Positions 1 to 5,292 of a stretch of DNA of 5,320 nucleotides are shown piece after piece; the stretch's first letter is position 1, and each line of letters opens with the position of its first letter. A program made the position numbers and the translations under genes. Origin of the DNA: Ignavibacteria bacterium (GTDB lineage: Bacteria > Bacteroidota > Ignavibacteria > Kapaibacteriales > UBA4661); the NCBI GenBank assembly GCA_013298375.1, contig JAAFHM010000354.1:1-5320 (forward strand), given 5' to 3'. The notes below the pieces were generated by a model. It did no database searches. It saw nothing but the letters and a program-made list of their open reading frames with translations, and had not been told where the DNA came from.

Positions 1-636
1 GGGGATAACCTTCGTGTTATTAACCTCGACCGTACGGGCAATGCAGGTACGTTTTCGATGCAAATTGACCTCTTGCTTCAACAGGAAGAGAGCCAGTATA
101 TCTACTTTGCAGAAGATGACTATCTCTATCGCCCTCAATGCTTTGATGCCATGCTGCGTTTTATCAAGAATAACCCGCATAATAGCATCGTAACGCCGTT
201 TGATCACCTAGACTACTATCAACATCCACTCCACACGATACCATGCCAAATGATGTTTATGGAAAATCATCATTGGCGTACCGCGATTTCTACGTGTTTG
301 ACATTTTTGACCACAAAAGAGACGCTGCGCAAGACTAAAGACGTGTTTCTCTCGTACGCAAATGGGAATTGGGATGTCTCGCTTTTCTTCGCCCTTACCA
401 AAGCCCATGTGCGTAATCCATTTTCATTTTTTAAATTTTTACGCACAGCCTTGCAAGGTAAAAATGAGTTTCTCAAAATTCTTGTTCAATCATGGTTACA
501 CAACCCCGCTCAAATTATTTTTGGTGAGCGATATACAATTTGGTCACCGATACCATCCATGGCGACACATTTGCAGTACGATGATATTGCACCTGGGGTT
601 GATTGGGAAAATGAGGCAAAGCATTTGATTCGCTAA
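1..636 (+). CDS. Glycosyltransferase, GT-A/GT2-like, 3' portion (5' end outside window)
   Basis: The frame is open from base 1, so the true start lies upstream; 211 residues are visible, ending in TAA. The visible start has the feel of the middle of a GT-A catalytic domain: the segment VINLDRTGNAGTF, then a predicted helix, then a beta-strand ending in FAEDDYLYRP (partial residues 36-45). The acidic EDD (38-40) sits where family 2-like enzymes carry the DxD motif that binds the metal and nucleotide sugar. A later NGNWDVSLFF segment could hold the acceptor-side catalytic acid. By family knowledge the enzyme would transfer a sugar from a nucleotide donor to a surface polysaccharide, glycolipid or protein, in the cytoplasm or at the inner membrane. 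Substrate is unknown. No membrane segment is visible. The downstream porin follows in the same direction after 37 bp, so co-transcription is possible. Fold class is fairly secure; specificity is not. Confidence 0.75.
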   Translation, partial: GDNLRVINLDRTGNAGTFSMQIDLLLQQEESQYIYFAEDDYLYRPQCFDAMLRFIKNNPHNSIVTPFDHLDYYQHPLHTIPCQMMFMENHHWRTAISTCLTFLTTKETLRKTKDVFLSYANGNWDVSLFFALTKAHVRNPFSFFKFLRTALQGKNEFLKILVQSWLHNPAQIIFGERYTIWSPIPSMATHLQYDDIAPGVDWENEAKHLIR

Positions 637-673
637 ACAGATCTTCTGCTCACTTTTTAACGGGATAATCGCA

Positions 674-1909
674 ATGAGCATAACTCAATGTGTGCGCTAT
701 ATCGCCATAATTCTCATCCCTACGATATTCGCCTTGTTACTTCTTGCCGCACTCAATCTTTCCGCCCAAGAAGAAGTCGGCGAAAACGGCGACCGCGTCT
801 GGCTGCGCGGCGGTATCAATTTTTTAGATCACGACAGCACGATGATGCTCACGCTCCGCTTTCGGATGCAAAATCAAGCCTCGCTCGAAAGTCGCTCGGC
901 AAGCGACCTTTCTATCAAAGATGCCCAATTTACTATCCGCCGTGTGCGCTTGCGGATGAATGGCTTTGTGGTCAATCCCCATATTACCTATCTCCTCCAA
1001 CTCGGCTTCACACGCGGCGATACGGATTTTGATAATGCACAATTTTTCAATGTGCTGCGCGATGCGATGATTATCTATCGTTTACAGCCCAATTTGCATT
1101 TTGGCATTGGACAGGGCAAACTTCCCGGCAACCGTGAGCGTGTCATATCTTCTGGAGAGCAGCAATTTATTGACCGTTCTATTGTCAACCGAACTTTTAA
1201 TCTTGACCGCGATGTTGGCATTAACGCATATTATGCGTACATTCTGGGTGATAATCCTTCCTCTGACCCGCGTCTGAGCTTGCGTCTGGCGCTGACGACG
1301 GGGCTGGGGCGCTCACCTGCGCCGCGCATCAACAACAAACTCCTCTATGCCGCACGGTTATCGTTTTTCCCTTTTGGCAATTTTACCAATAATGGCGATT
1401 ATTACGTGAGCGATCTGGCGTTCGAGAAGTCGCCAAAATTCTACATTGCCGCCGTCGCTGCTCGCAATGACAACGCCTTGCGCGCCGGCGGAACTATCGG
1501 CACTGCGCTGTATGAGTCGCGGACGATGGACAATTTTTTTATTGATGGTATTTTCAAATATCGTGGATTTTCGTTCTATGGTGAGTTCGCTCGGCGCTCT
1601 ATGGCTGACCCCATTACCCGCGAAGGTACAAGTGTTCGTGCGGCATTTGCCGGAGACGGACTGAATCTGCAAGCGGGATATTTTGTTGCCGAGCATTGGG
1701 AGTTGTCGGCGCGGTATTCGTCCGTCGAGCCGGTAGCAGAAGTGAAGCCGTTTTTGAACGGACAAACCCAATATACGCTTTGTCTGACGCGCTTTTTGAA
1801 CGGGCATCGCGTCAAGGTACAAAGCGACCTCACGTATAATATTCTCCGCACTCTTGCTGCTGAACAAGCCTCGTGGATACTCCGATTTCAAGTGGAATTG
1901 GGCTTGTAG
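674..1909 (+). CDS. Phosphate-selective porin O/P (OprO/OprP) family outer-membrane porin
   Basis: Complete 411-residue protein. Residues 1-31 form a Sec signal peptide (hydrophobic core about 10-28, likely cleavage after LSA-31 before QEE). The mature 380 residues show alternating beta-barrel patterning. The best family marker is residues 145-184: a strand GIGQGKLPGNRER, then ISSGEQQFIDRSIVNRTFNL and DRDVGI. This matches the usual order in OprO/P porins (GQFK-P, a conserved segment ending in a (D/E)RS motif, then an N-L-DRD-G motif). Members form outer-membrane channels, classically trimers for phosphate or polyphosphate; many Bacteroidota members have no proven substrate, so phosphate selectivity is not claimed here. 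The barrel ends in ...FQVELGL, without the common terminal aromatic residue. The start is chosen because it directly gives the signal peptide; only a weak GGGA lies 8 bases upstream. No PHO-box-like control was recognised. Confidence 0.85.
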   Translation: MSITQCVRYIAIILIPTIFALLLLAALNLSAQEEVGENGDRVWLRGGINFLDHDSTMMLTLRFRMQNQASLESRSASDLSIKDAQFTIRRVRLRMNGFVVNPHITYLLQLGFTRGDTDFDNAQFFNVLRDAMIIYRLQPNLHFGIGQGKLPGNRERVISSGEQQFIDRSIVNRTFNLDRDVGINAYYAYILGDNPSSDPRLSLRLALTTGLGRSPAPRINNKLLYAARLSFFPFGNFTNNGDYYVSDLAFEKSPKFYIAAVAARNDNALRAGGTIGTALYESRTMDNFFIDGIFKYRGFSFYGEFARRSMADPITREGTSVRAAFAGDGLNLQAGYFVAEHWELSARYSSVEPVAEVKPFLNGQTQYTLCLTRFLNGHRVKVQSDLTYNILRTLAAEQASWILRFQVELGL

Positions 1910-1931
1910 CGCTTCAGGTCAATCCGCGCTA
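1907..1931. other. Palindrome holding both convergent stop codons
   Basis: TAGCGC (1907-1912) and GCGCTA (1926-1931) form a perfect 6-bp inverted repeat with a 13-base loop. The left arm begins with the TAG stop of the porin and the right arm ends with the complement of the TAG stop of the minus-strand DUF2805 gene. It could form a short hairpin in either transcript, but neither side has a clear U-tract, so calling it a bidirectional terminator is only a guess. Confidence 0.35.
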
Positions 1932-2198
1932 TTTCTGGTTGCTGGATTTGAAGCGATATTCGCCTTCTTCCCGCAATTTCAAATGTTTAGTGGTTCTGCC
2001 GCTCACTCGCTCGCGCCAGAGTTTGAAACTGGATGTTTTCATTGTGCGGCGCATGAGGCGGCGAACATCATTCTCTCGCAAGCCGAATTGCGTGAAAATC
2101 GCCTCGAATGGTGTACGGTCTTCCCATGCCATTTCGATAATTCGATTTCGGTCTTCGTCGTTTAATGTTGCCAAAATATTGGTAGAAGTGTTGGACAT
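1929..2198 (-). CDS. DUF2805 / TIGR03643 family small protein
   Basis: Complete 89-residue protein, the usual size for this family, which is widespread and of unknown function. The recognised core is residues 14-74: DEDRNRIIEMAWEDRTPFE (14-32), then a helix-turn-helix-like stretch with QFGL (37-40) and LMRR (48-51), then SSFKLWRERVSGR (56-68) and KHLKL (71-75). The strongly basic C-terminal half and the helical spacing fit a nucleic-acid-binding role, but that is inference. No signal peptide or membrane segment is seen, so it is probably cytoplasmic. The ATG at 2198 is the only sensible start; no Shine-Dalgarno sequence precedes it. A weak -7-like TACCTTTT lies at 2237-2230 on the minus strand. 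The gene converges on the porin with 19 bases between stop codons and stands alone, separated from the upstream YceI operon by a terminator. Confidence 0.85.
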   Translation of the reverse strand: MSNTSTNILATLNDEDRNRIIEMAWEDRTPFEAIFTQFGLRENDVRRLMRRTMKTSSFKLWRERVSGRTTKHLKLREEGEYRFKSSNQK

Positions 2199-2355
2199 AG
2201 TGTGCTGATGACAGGAGGGGTGGTGAATAAAAAGGTAGTGTTAAGTTTTGAGTGATAAGTTTTAAGTGAGAGAGCAGTTAAACTCATGTAAGAAAAGAGA
2301 TTACTCTCAATTTTACTCAACAATTATCAACTCGAATTGAACATTACCAATAAAT
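2199..2355. other. AT-rich intergenic stretch with an imperfect inverted repeat
   Basis: No gene is supported between the DUF2805 start and the YceI-operon terminator. The stretch contains the tandem repeat at 2242-2269 and a long imperfect inverted repeat. In the latter, gagt/gataa (2250-2258) pairs with ttatc/actc (2324-2333) around one bulged base, and tgagag (2267-2272) pairs with ctctca (2304-2309), with mismatches between the two blocks. It lies upstream of the DUF2805 gene and could carry that gene's promoter. A plus-strand AGGAGG-like run near 2214 followed by GTG at 2223 leads only to a 10-codon frame. Confidence 0.45.
2242..2269. repeat. 14-bp tandem direct repeat, two units
   Basis: TAAGTTTTGAGTGA (2242-2255) is followed immediately by TAAGTTTTAAGTGA (2256-2269); 13 of 14 bases agree. 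It lies 44-71 bases upstream of the DUF2805 start codon. It may be simple slippage or a paired protein site. Confidence 0.7.
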
Positions 2356-2423
2356 AAAAAAATAGGTCAGGTCTTCTCGGTTCTACGCCTTTTCGGGGAG
2401 CGTTTTACCGTAACGACCTGACC
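2356..2423 (-). terminator. Structured intrinsic terminator of the YceI operon
   Basis: Read on the minus strand, it starts 26 bases after the second YceI stop codon. A perfect 9-bp outer stem GGTCAGGTC/GACCTGACC (2423-2415 with 2373-2365) encloses a symmetric 4x4 internal loop, a 4-bp stem CGGT/ACCG (2410-2407 with 2381-2378), another symmetric 4x4 loop (3x3 if the A2403-T2385 pair forms), a 3-bp stem CGC/GCG, and an 11-base apical loop. Two bases after the outer stem comes a run of seven T (2362-2356). Position and T-run support rho-independent termination; the long rod-like form is unusual for a terminator. Confidence 0.75.
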
Positions 2424-2449
2424 AAATATAATGATTTTTTACGCGGAAT

Positions 2450-2977
2450 TTACGCTGCTTTAATCATTTGAATATTCATGAGCAAACGAACTTCATCGCT
2501 GACGACAACACCGCCAGCTTCGGTGGTAGCGCTCCACATCAAGCCAAAGTCTTTGCGATTGATTTTTCCTTCCAATTCAAAGCCCACTTTCGTCTGCCCG
2601 TAAGGATCGGTCACGGTTCCGGCGTATTGTGTTTGCAGGCTCACGGCGTGTGTTTTGTCGCGTATGGTCAAATTACCGACGATAACGTAGTCGCTATCGC
2701 TCTTTTTGGTAATGCCCGTTGAAACAAAGTGCATTTTGGGGAATGCGGCTGCATTGAAAAAATCATCGCTTTTGAGGTGTCCGTCGCGCTGCGCGTTGTT
2801 GGTCGAAATGCTACCGGTTTCCGCTTCAAAGGTAATTTTCGCATCGGTAAAATCGGCACTTGCGCTTTCCATTGTCGCGTCGAATGCCGTGAATGTTCCC
2901 GTGACAGTCGTAATCATCAAGTGTTTCACCTTGAAGGTAATGTCGGAGTGCGCTGCGTCAATTTTGTAAGTAGCCAT
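2450..2977 (-). CDS. YceI-family lipocalin-like protein, no signal peptide (cytoplasmic paralogue)
   Basis: 175 residues, essentially one YceI domain. Marker positions are the N-terminal IDAAHSDITFKVKHL (6-20), QRDGHLKSDDFFN (63-75), FPKMHFVS (79-86), GNLTIRD (101-107) and the TDPYGQ / NRKDFGL segments (123-146). YceI proteins fold as an eight-stranded antiparallel barrel that binds a long polyisoprenoid or quinone-like amphiphile; the ligand here is unknown. The frame is open further upstream, to an ATG at 3118, but that part lies over the end of the preceding gene and looks non-coding. MATYKIDAAHS at 2977 starts exactly where the domain starts, so it is preferred. No signal peptide follows from this start, so the product should be cytoplasmic, unlike its neighbour. 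It is second in a two-gene operon, 50 bp after the first stop codon, with no visible promoter or Shine-Dalgarno sequence in the gap. Confidence 0.88.
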   Translation of the reverse strand: MATYKIDAAHSDITFKVKHLMITTVTGTFTAFDATMESASADFTDAKITFEAETGSISTNNAQRDGHLKSDDFFNAAAFPKMHFVSTGITKKSDSDYVIVGNLTIRDKTHAVSLQTQYAGTVTDPYGQTKVGFELEGKINRKDFGLMWSATTEAGGVVVSDEVRLLMNIQMIKAA

Positions 2978-3027
2978 GGTGGTTGTGAGAAAAGTGAGTA
3001 AGGGTGTGATTGAAAAACACGTTGTAA

Positions 3028-3633
3028 TTACGCTTTTGCTTTTGCTAATTCGATAGCAACAGTGATTTTTACCTCTTTGCCCACGACTGCTCCGCCCGCT
3101 TCGAGCATCGTATTCCATTTCAAGTTGTAATCAAAGCGGTTGATGCTGGTTGTTGCCTTGAAACCCGCTTTGGTATTGCCCCAAGGGTCTTTGACAATGC
3201 CGCCAAAATCGACATCGAAGGTCACTGTTTTTGTTACGTCGCGGATGGTCAAATCACCTGTGAGCTTGTATTTACCTTTGCCGGCAGCTTTGAATGTTTT
3301 GCTGACAAATTTCATTTGCGGGAATTTTTCTGCATTGAAGAAGTCATCGCTTTTTAGGTGTCCATCGCGTTTTTCATCTTCGGTGTTCACGCTTGCCACA
3401 TCTGCCGAGAACTCAATTTTTGCATCCGCAAACGTGTCGTCTTTTGCCGAAACCGCACCATTAAAACTTTTGAACGAACCTTCTACGTCGGATATAACCA
3501 AGTGTTTGACGGAAAATTTCATACCGGAGTGGCTTTTGTCAAGCGTCCATGACGTTTGTGCCGATGCGTTTGTGGCAAATACCACCATCATTGCTGCAAC
3601 TGCACTACCCAAAACCATTGTTAAGCGTTTCAT
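3028..3633 (-). CDS. YceI-family lipocalin-like protein with signal peptide (periplasmic paralogue)
   Basis: 201 residues. Residues 1-25 are a Sec signal peptide (MKRL, hydrophobic core, cleavage expected after ASA-25 before QTSW), so the product is exported to the periplasm. The mature part is a full YceI domain: LDKSHSGMKFSVKHL (31-45), KRDGHLKSDDFFN (88-100), FPQMKFVS (104-111), GDLTIRD (126-132), KDPWGNTKAGF (148-158) and NRFDYNL (165-171). The family binds isoprenoid-type lipids; E. coli YceI is periplasmic and base- and osmotic-stress induced, but a like role here is unproven. The start at 3633 is chosen because it gives the signal peptide and has GAGGA 7 bases upstream; a longer frame to 3711 would run through the operator and leader. 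It is the first gene of the operon and clearly a paralogue of the next one, with matching motifs throughout. Expression is probably controlled by the palindromic sites upstream. Confidence 0.92.
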   Translation of the reverse strand: MKRLTMVLGSAVAAMMVVFATNASAQTSWTLDKSHSGMKFSVKHLVISDVEGSFKSFNGAVSAKDDTFADAKIEFSADVASVNTEDEKRDGHLKSDDFFNAEKFPQMKFVSKTFKAAGKGKYKLTGDLTIRDVTKTVTFDVDFGGIVKDPWGNTKAGFKATTSINRFDYNLKWNTMLEAGGAVVGKEVKITVAIELAKAKA

Positions 3634-3640
3634 TCGTGTA

Positions 3641-3645
3641 TCCTC
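3641..3645 (-). promoter_or_regulatory. Ribosome binding site of the periplasmic YceI gene
   Basis: GAGGA (3645-3641 on the minus strand) sits 7 bases before ATG 3633. It is the only convincing Shine-Dalgarno sequence in the window, and it decides the start against the longer frame reaching 3711. Confidence 0.65.
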
Positions 3646-3686
3646 AAAAAAATCAATAAAAAAAAGAAGAATAGTTGTTGAAATAA

Positions 3687-3704
3687 TAAATGTTGCACCA
3701 TATA
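3687..3704. promoter_or_regulatory. Operator-like palindrome A (downstream of predicted transcription start)
   Basis: TAAATGTTGCACCATATA matches the derived consensus TAAATGTTG|CAACATTTA at 16 of 18 positions, with a perfect left half. Its core is part of an exact 17-bp inverted repeat with site C (3685-3701 against 3753-3769). It would lie about 20-37 bases into the transcript, a usual place for an auxiliary repressor site. Confidence 0.6.
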
Positions 3705-3730
3705 CCAGCACAACAGATAATTTTCAAGAA

Positions 3731-3762
3731 CAAATATACGTTGCAACATTTAATGGTGCAAC
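3731..3762 (-). promoter_or_regulatory. Bacteroidota-type promoter of the YceI operon
   Basis: On the minus strand, GTTG (3762-3759; compare the -33 box TTTG) is followed after 20 bases by TATATTTG (3738-3731), an exact match to the Bacteroidota -7 consensus TAnnTTTG. Transcription would begin near 3724, giving a leader of about 90 bases before ATG 3633. The promoter is overlapped by operator sites B and C, which suggests repression. The element match is visible; the start point and its use are inferred. Confidence 0.65.
3735..3752. promoter_or_regulatory. Operator-like palindrome B (inside promoter)
   Basis: TATACGTTGCAACATTTA is 16/18 to the consensus, with a perfect right half. It lies within the -33/-7 spacer and overlaps the upstream part of the -7 element. 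Its centre is 48 bp from the centre of A and 15 bp from that of C, and it overlaps C by three bases. Confidence 0.6.
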
Positions 3763-3767
3763 ATTTA
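3750..3767. promoter_or_regulatory. Operator-like palindrome C (over the -33 box)
   Basis: TTAATGGTGCAACATTTA is 16/18 to the consensus, with a perfect right half. It covers the -33 element of the YceI promoter. Its centre is 63 bp, about six helical turns, from that of site A, so a protein at both could sit on one face of the DNA. Confidence 0.6.
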
Positions 3768-3773
3768 TTTGGT

Positions 3774-3815
3774 AAAAAAAATGCACCTGCTCTGAACATA
3801 TTCAAAAACAAGTGC
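3774..3815 (-). terminator. Rho-independent terminator after the SPOR-domain gene
   Basis: On the minus strand, a hairpin runs from 3815 to 3783. The arms begin GCACTTG and end CAGGTGC, and pairing continues through G-U and A-U pairs and one bulge to TGAA/TTCA around a TATG loop. It is followed by one A and eight T (3781-3774). It lies 29 bases after the SPOR stop codon and insulates that gene from the YceI control region that starts a few bases on. Confidence 0.85.
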
Positions 3816-3844
3816 TTACAGTTAAGCCTACATACAATGACTAA

Positions 3845-4639
3845 TTACTCCGACTTCACAACAATTGGAACAACGCCAAGTTTAAGATTCTGTGCGGTTT
3901 TGGTAAAGACTTCCAATGCTTGTTTTGCCTCATTGATGGAGGAAAAGCATCCTGCGCGGACGCGCTGGTACTGGATATTGCGCACTTTCTCGAAAAACGG
4001 CTCGACGTGAGCATCGGTCAGGCGTTTGTCGTTGGCGGCGGCACGGCGCAAGGCATCGCGTATTTGGAGAGCATCTTTTTCAAGGGAGAGGGCGCAAAAT
4101 TGGATAATGTAGGGGCAGGAGTTTTGCGCATCGGCTTTGTAGGAAAGTGTTGCTGCTTGCGGCTTCAAGACAGGCTTTTGCTGAGGTGCTTCGGCAACAA
4201 TATTTTCGGGAATGGACGCGGCGGTATCGGCGGGGCTGGAGGAGCGAATCACGAACTCACGCTGATAGATAAGGTCGTCCTTTTGCGGTTCGCCCGTGCG
4301 CACAACCTGTATTGGCGAGCCTTCCACAAGAAATGACTTGTCTTCGCCCGACACCACGCTCACAAAATAGGTGCGCTGCCGCCCAATTTCCACCATTTCC
4401 CCCGAAAGCGCGTATAAATAGCCGTTGGTGGCGCTGTCAACAATCACAACGGGGATAAATTCGTTAAATGCTGACGATTTACTGCCCAATGAGGGCTTTT
4501 TTTCCAAAACCTCCACCGTCAGCCAAACACGAGATTGTGCAGGAGCGGGAAGTGGTGTTGTGGCGGTATCGCGCACCTGCGCCGCAGAAGCGGTGACTGC
4601 GAATAGTCCCACCAGCAAACAAGACAAAATACATTGCAT
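3845..4639 (-). CDS. Secreted SPOR-domain protein
   Basis: 264 residues. Residues 1-20 are a Sec signal peptide (MQCILSCLLVGLFAVTASAA, cleavage near 19/20), so the product is exported. Residues about 35-132 are a beta-rich region of unknown family (from VWLTVEVLEKK to YQREFVIRSS), followed by a Pro/Ala-rich linker (about 133-170). Residues 177-262 fit a SPOR domain: YIIQFCALS as strand 1, a helix DALQIRDALRRA, then YQRVRAGCFSSINEAKQALEVF and a final hydrophobic strand VVPIVV. SPOR domains typically bind glycan strands of peptidoglycan stripped of peptides at division sites. Two signature positions carry cysteine (C182 for Gly, C231 for Pro). The start at 4639 is set by the signal peptide; no Shine-Dalgarno sequence is seen. 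The cytochrome-like gene lies 85 bp upstream in the same direction. The role of the N-terminal region is unknown. Confidence 0.75.
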   Translation of the reverse strand: MQCILSCLLVGLFAVTASAAQVRDTATTPLPAPAQSRVWLTVEVLEKKPSLGSKSSAFNEFIPVVIVDSATNGYLYALSGEMVEIGRQRTYFVSVVSGEDKSFLVEGSPIQVVRTGEPQKDDLIYQREFVIRSSSPADTAASIPENIVAEAPQQKPVLKPQAATLSYKADAQNSCPYIIQFCALSLEKDALQIRDALRRAAANDKRLTDAHVEPFFEKVRNIQYQRVRAGCFSSINEAKQALEVFTKTAQNLKLGVVPIVVKSE

Positions 4640-4659
4640 CGAATTTCAAAAAAATAAAC

Positions 4660-4688
4660 AAAAAAATGGATAGAAAACACCAGTTTTC
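4660..4688 (-). terminator. Weak hairpin plus T-run between cytochrome-like and SPOR genes
   Basis: GAAAAC/GTTTTC (4688-4683 with 4678-4673 on the minus strand) is a perfect but AT-rich 6-bp stem with a TGGT loop. A run of seven T (4666-4660) begins six bases later. It may be a weak or partial terminator after the cytochrome-like gene, or just part of the AT-rich leader of the SPOR gene. Confidence 0.3.
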
Positions 4689-4724
4689 AAGCGCCCTACG
4701 AGATTCATTGCTTGTCCAACGTGG

Positions 4725-5141
4725 CTATTGCGCACCCTCACGTATCCACGTGCGAACGCCGTCAATATGATTTTGCGTAATGCGGTTTTGGAACGATTGG
4801 CGGTGCGGAATCCGCGTGGCGGCATTGAAGTCTAGGACGCGCATCAGAACACTGCGTTCAGGGTTTTTTGCCACGACAAGTCCGGGTGCATTAAAAACGA
4901 CCTCGAAGTACGACGTAAGCGCCACCCCGCCCGCACGGGACTCTGCACTATGGCAGCCCGAGCCATTACACGTCAAATTAAAAACAGGCAGCAAATGCCG
5001 CTCAAACCGAACATCCGACGCAGGAATGATAATCTCTGCCGGGTCAGTAATCGTGCGCCCGCACGACCACACACACAGTATGGAGGCTATGCCGGAGGCG
5101 CAAAGAATTAGCGCAATGGGGATGTTCGCTCGAATGTTCAT
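4725..5141 (-). CDS. Small c-type cytochrome-like lipoprotein with CX4CH haem motif
   Basis: 138 residues. An N-terminal hydrophobic segment (8-26) ends in VWSC-27 G, a plausible signal-peptidase II site, so the mature protein would be a lipoprotein. After a short spacer comes FERHLLPVFNLTCNGSGCHS (47 onward), with haem attachment residues C58, C63 and H64: a CX4CH motif rather than CXXCH. It is followed by RAGGVALTSY (69-78) and a C-terminal helix IDGVRTWIREGA (126-137). This order (P-F-C...CH, then G-G-x-x-L, then a terminal WI-EGA helix) is typical of small cytochrome-c-like envelope proteins in Bacteroidota and Planctomycetes. The usual Met-Pro of the distal ligand loop is Ile-Pro here (I111-P112), so the sixth ligand is unclear. 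Likely an electron carrier or haem-bearing accessory at the envelope; its partner is not in view. The SPOR gene follows after 85 bp. Confidence 0.72.
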   Translation of the reverse strand: MNIRANIPIALILCASGIASILCVWSCGRTITDPAEIIIPASDVRFERHLLPVFNLTCNGSGCHSAESRAGGVALTSYFEVVFNAPGLVVAKNPERSVLMRVLDFNAATRIPHRQSFQNRITQNHIDGVRTWIREGAQ

Positions 5142-5145
5142 ACTA

Positions 5146-5153
5146 CAAATCTA
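5146..5153 (-). promoter_or_regulatory. Possible -7 element of the cytochrome-like gene
   Basis: TAGATTTG (5153-5146, minus strand) matches TAnnTTTG exactly, but no good -33 box is seen about 20 bases upstream. It ends only four bases before the ATG at 5141, so if used, the mRNA would be nearly or fully leaderless. Confidence 0.35.
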
Positions 5154-5292
5154 TGAATTTTTACGCACTTATTTGAAGGGATTTATTTCTAGGATAGGGC
5201 AATCGCATGAAAAAGGTAGGAAAAAGGGCTGATAATACGGAAATTTGTTCTTCTAGCCAAGCACTATTTCATCATTATTTTCGCTCTTTCTC

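Noticed and set aside
637..660. Small hairpin cagatcttctg before a short T-run after the glycosyltransferase
   Set aside because: Only a 4-bp stem with a 3-base loop and the T-run is short and displaced; not a convincing terminator.
1358..1891. 177-codon minus-strand open frame
   Set aside because: Antisense to the well-supported porin; low-complexity basic and Cys-rich translation with no recognisable fold.
1854..2208. Plus-strand open frames across the porin end and DUF2805 gene
   Set aside because: The minus-strand DUF2805 protein is a clear family match; the plus frames are its shadows.
2211..2255. AGGAGG-like run followed by GTG at 2223 on the plus strand
   Set aside because: The frame stops after 10 codons (TGA 2253-2255).
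2978..3118. N-terminal extension of the cytoplasmic YceI protein
   Set aside because: It overlaps the preceding YceI gene and the intergenic gap; the YceI domain begins exactly at the inner Met (2977).
3634..3711. N-terminal extension of the periplasmic YceI protein with a hydrophobic stretch
   Set aside because: It crosses operator A and the leader; the ATG at 3633 has a ribosome site and begins a canonical signal peptide.
3140..3775. 211-codon plus-strand open frame
   Set aside because: Antisense to the periplasmic YceI gene, runs through its promoter, and its translation shows no family features.
3920..4336. 138-codon plus-strand open frame
   Set aside because: Antisense to the SPOR gene; Gly/Leu/Cys-rich translation typical of a shadow frame.
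4780..5232. 150-codon plus-strand open frame
   Set aside because: Antisense to the cytochrome-like gene, which has a lipobox, haem motif and family layout.
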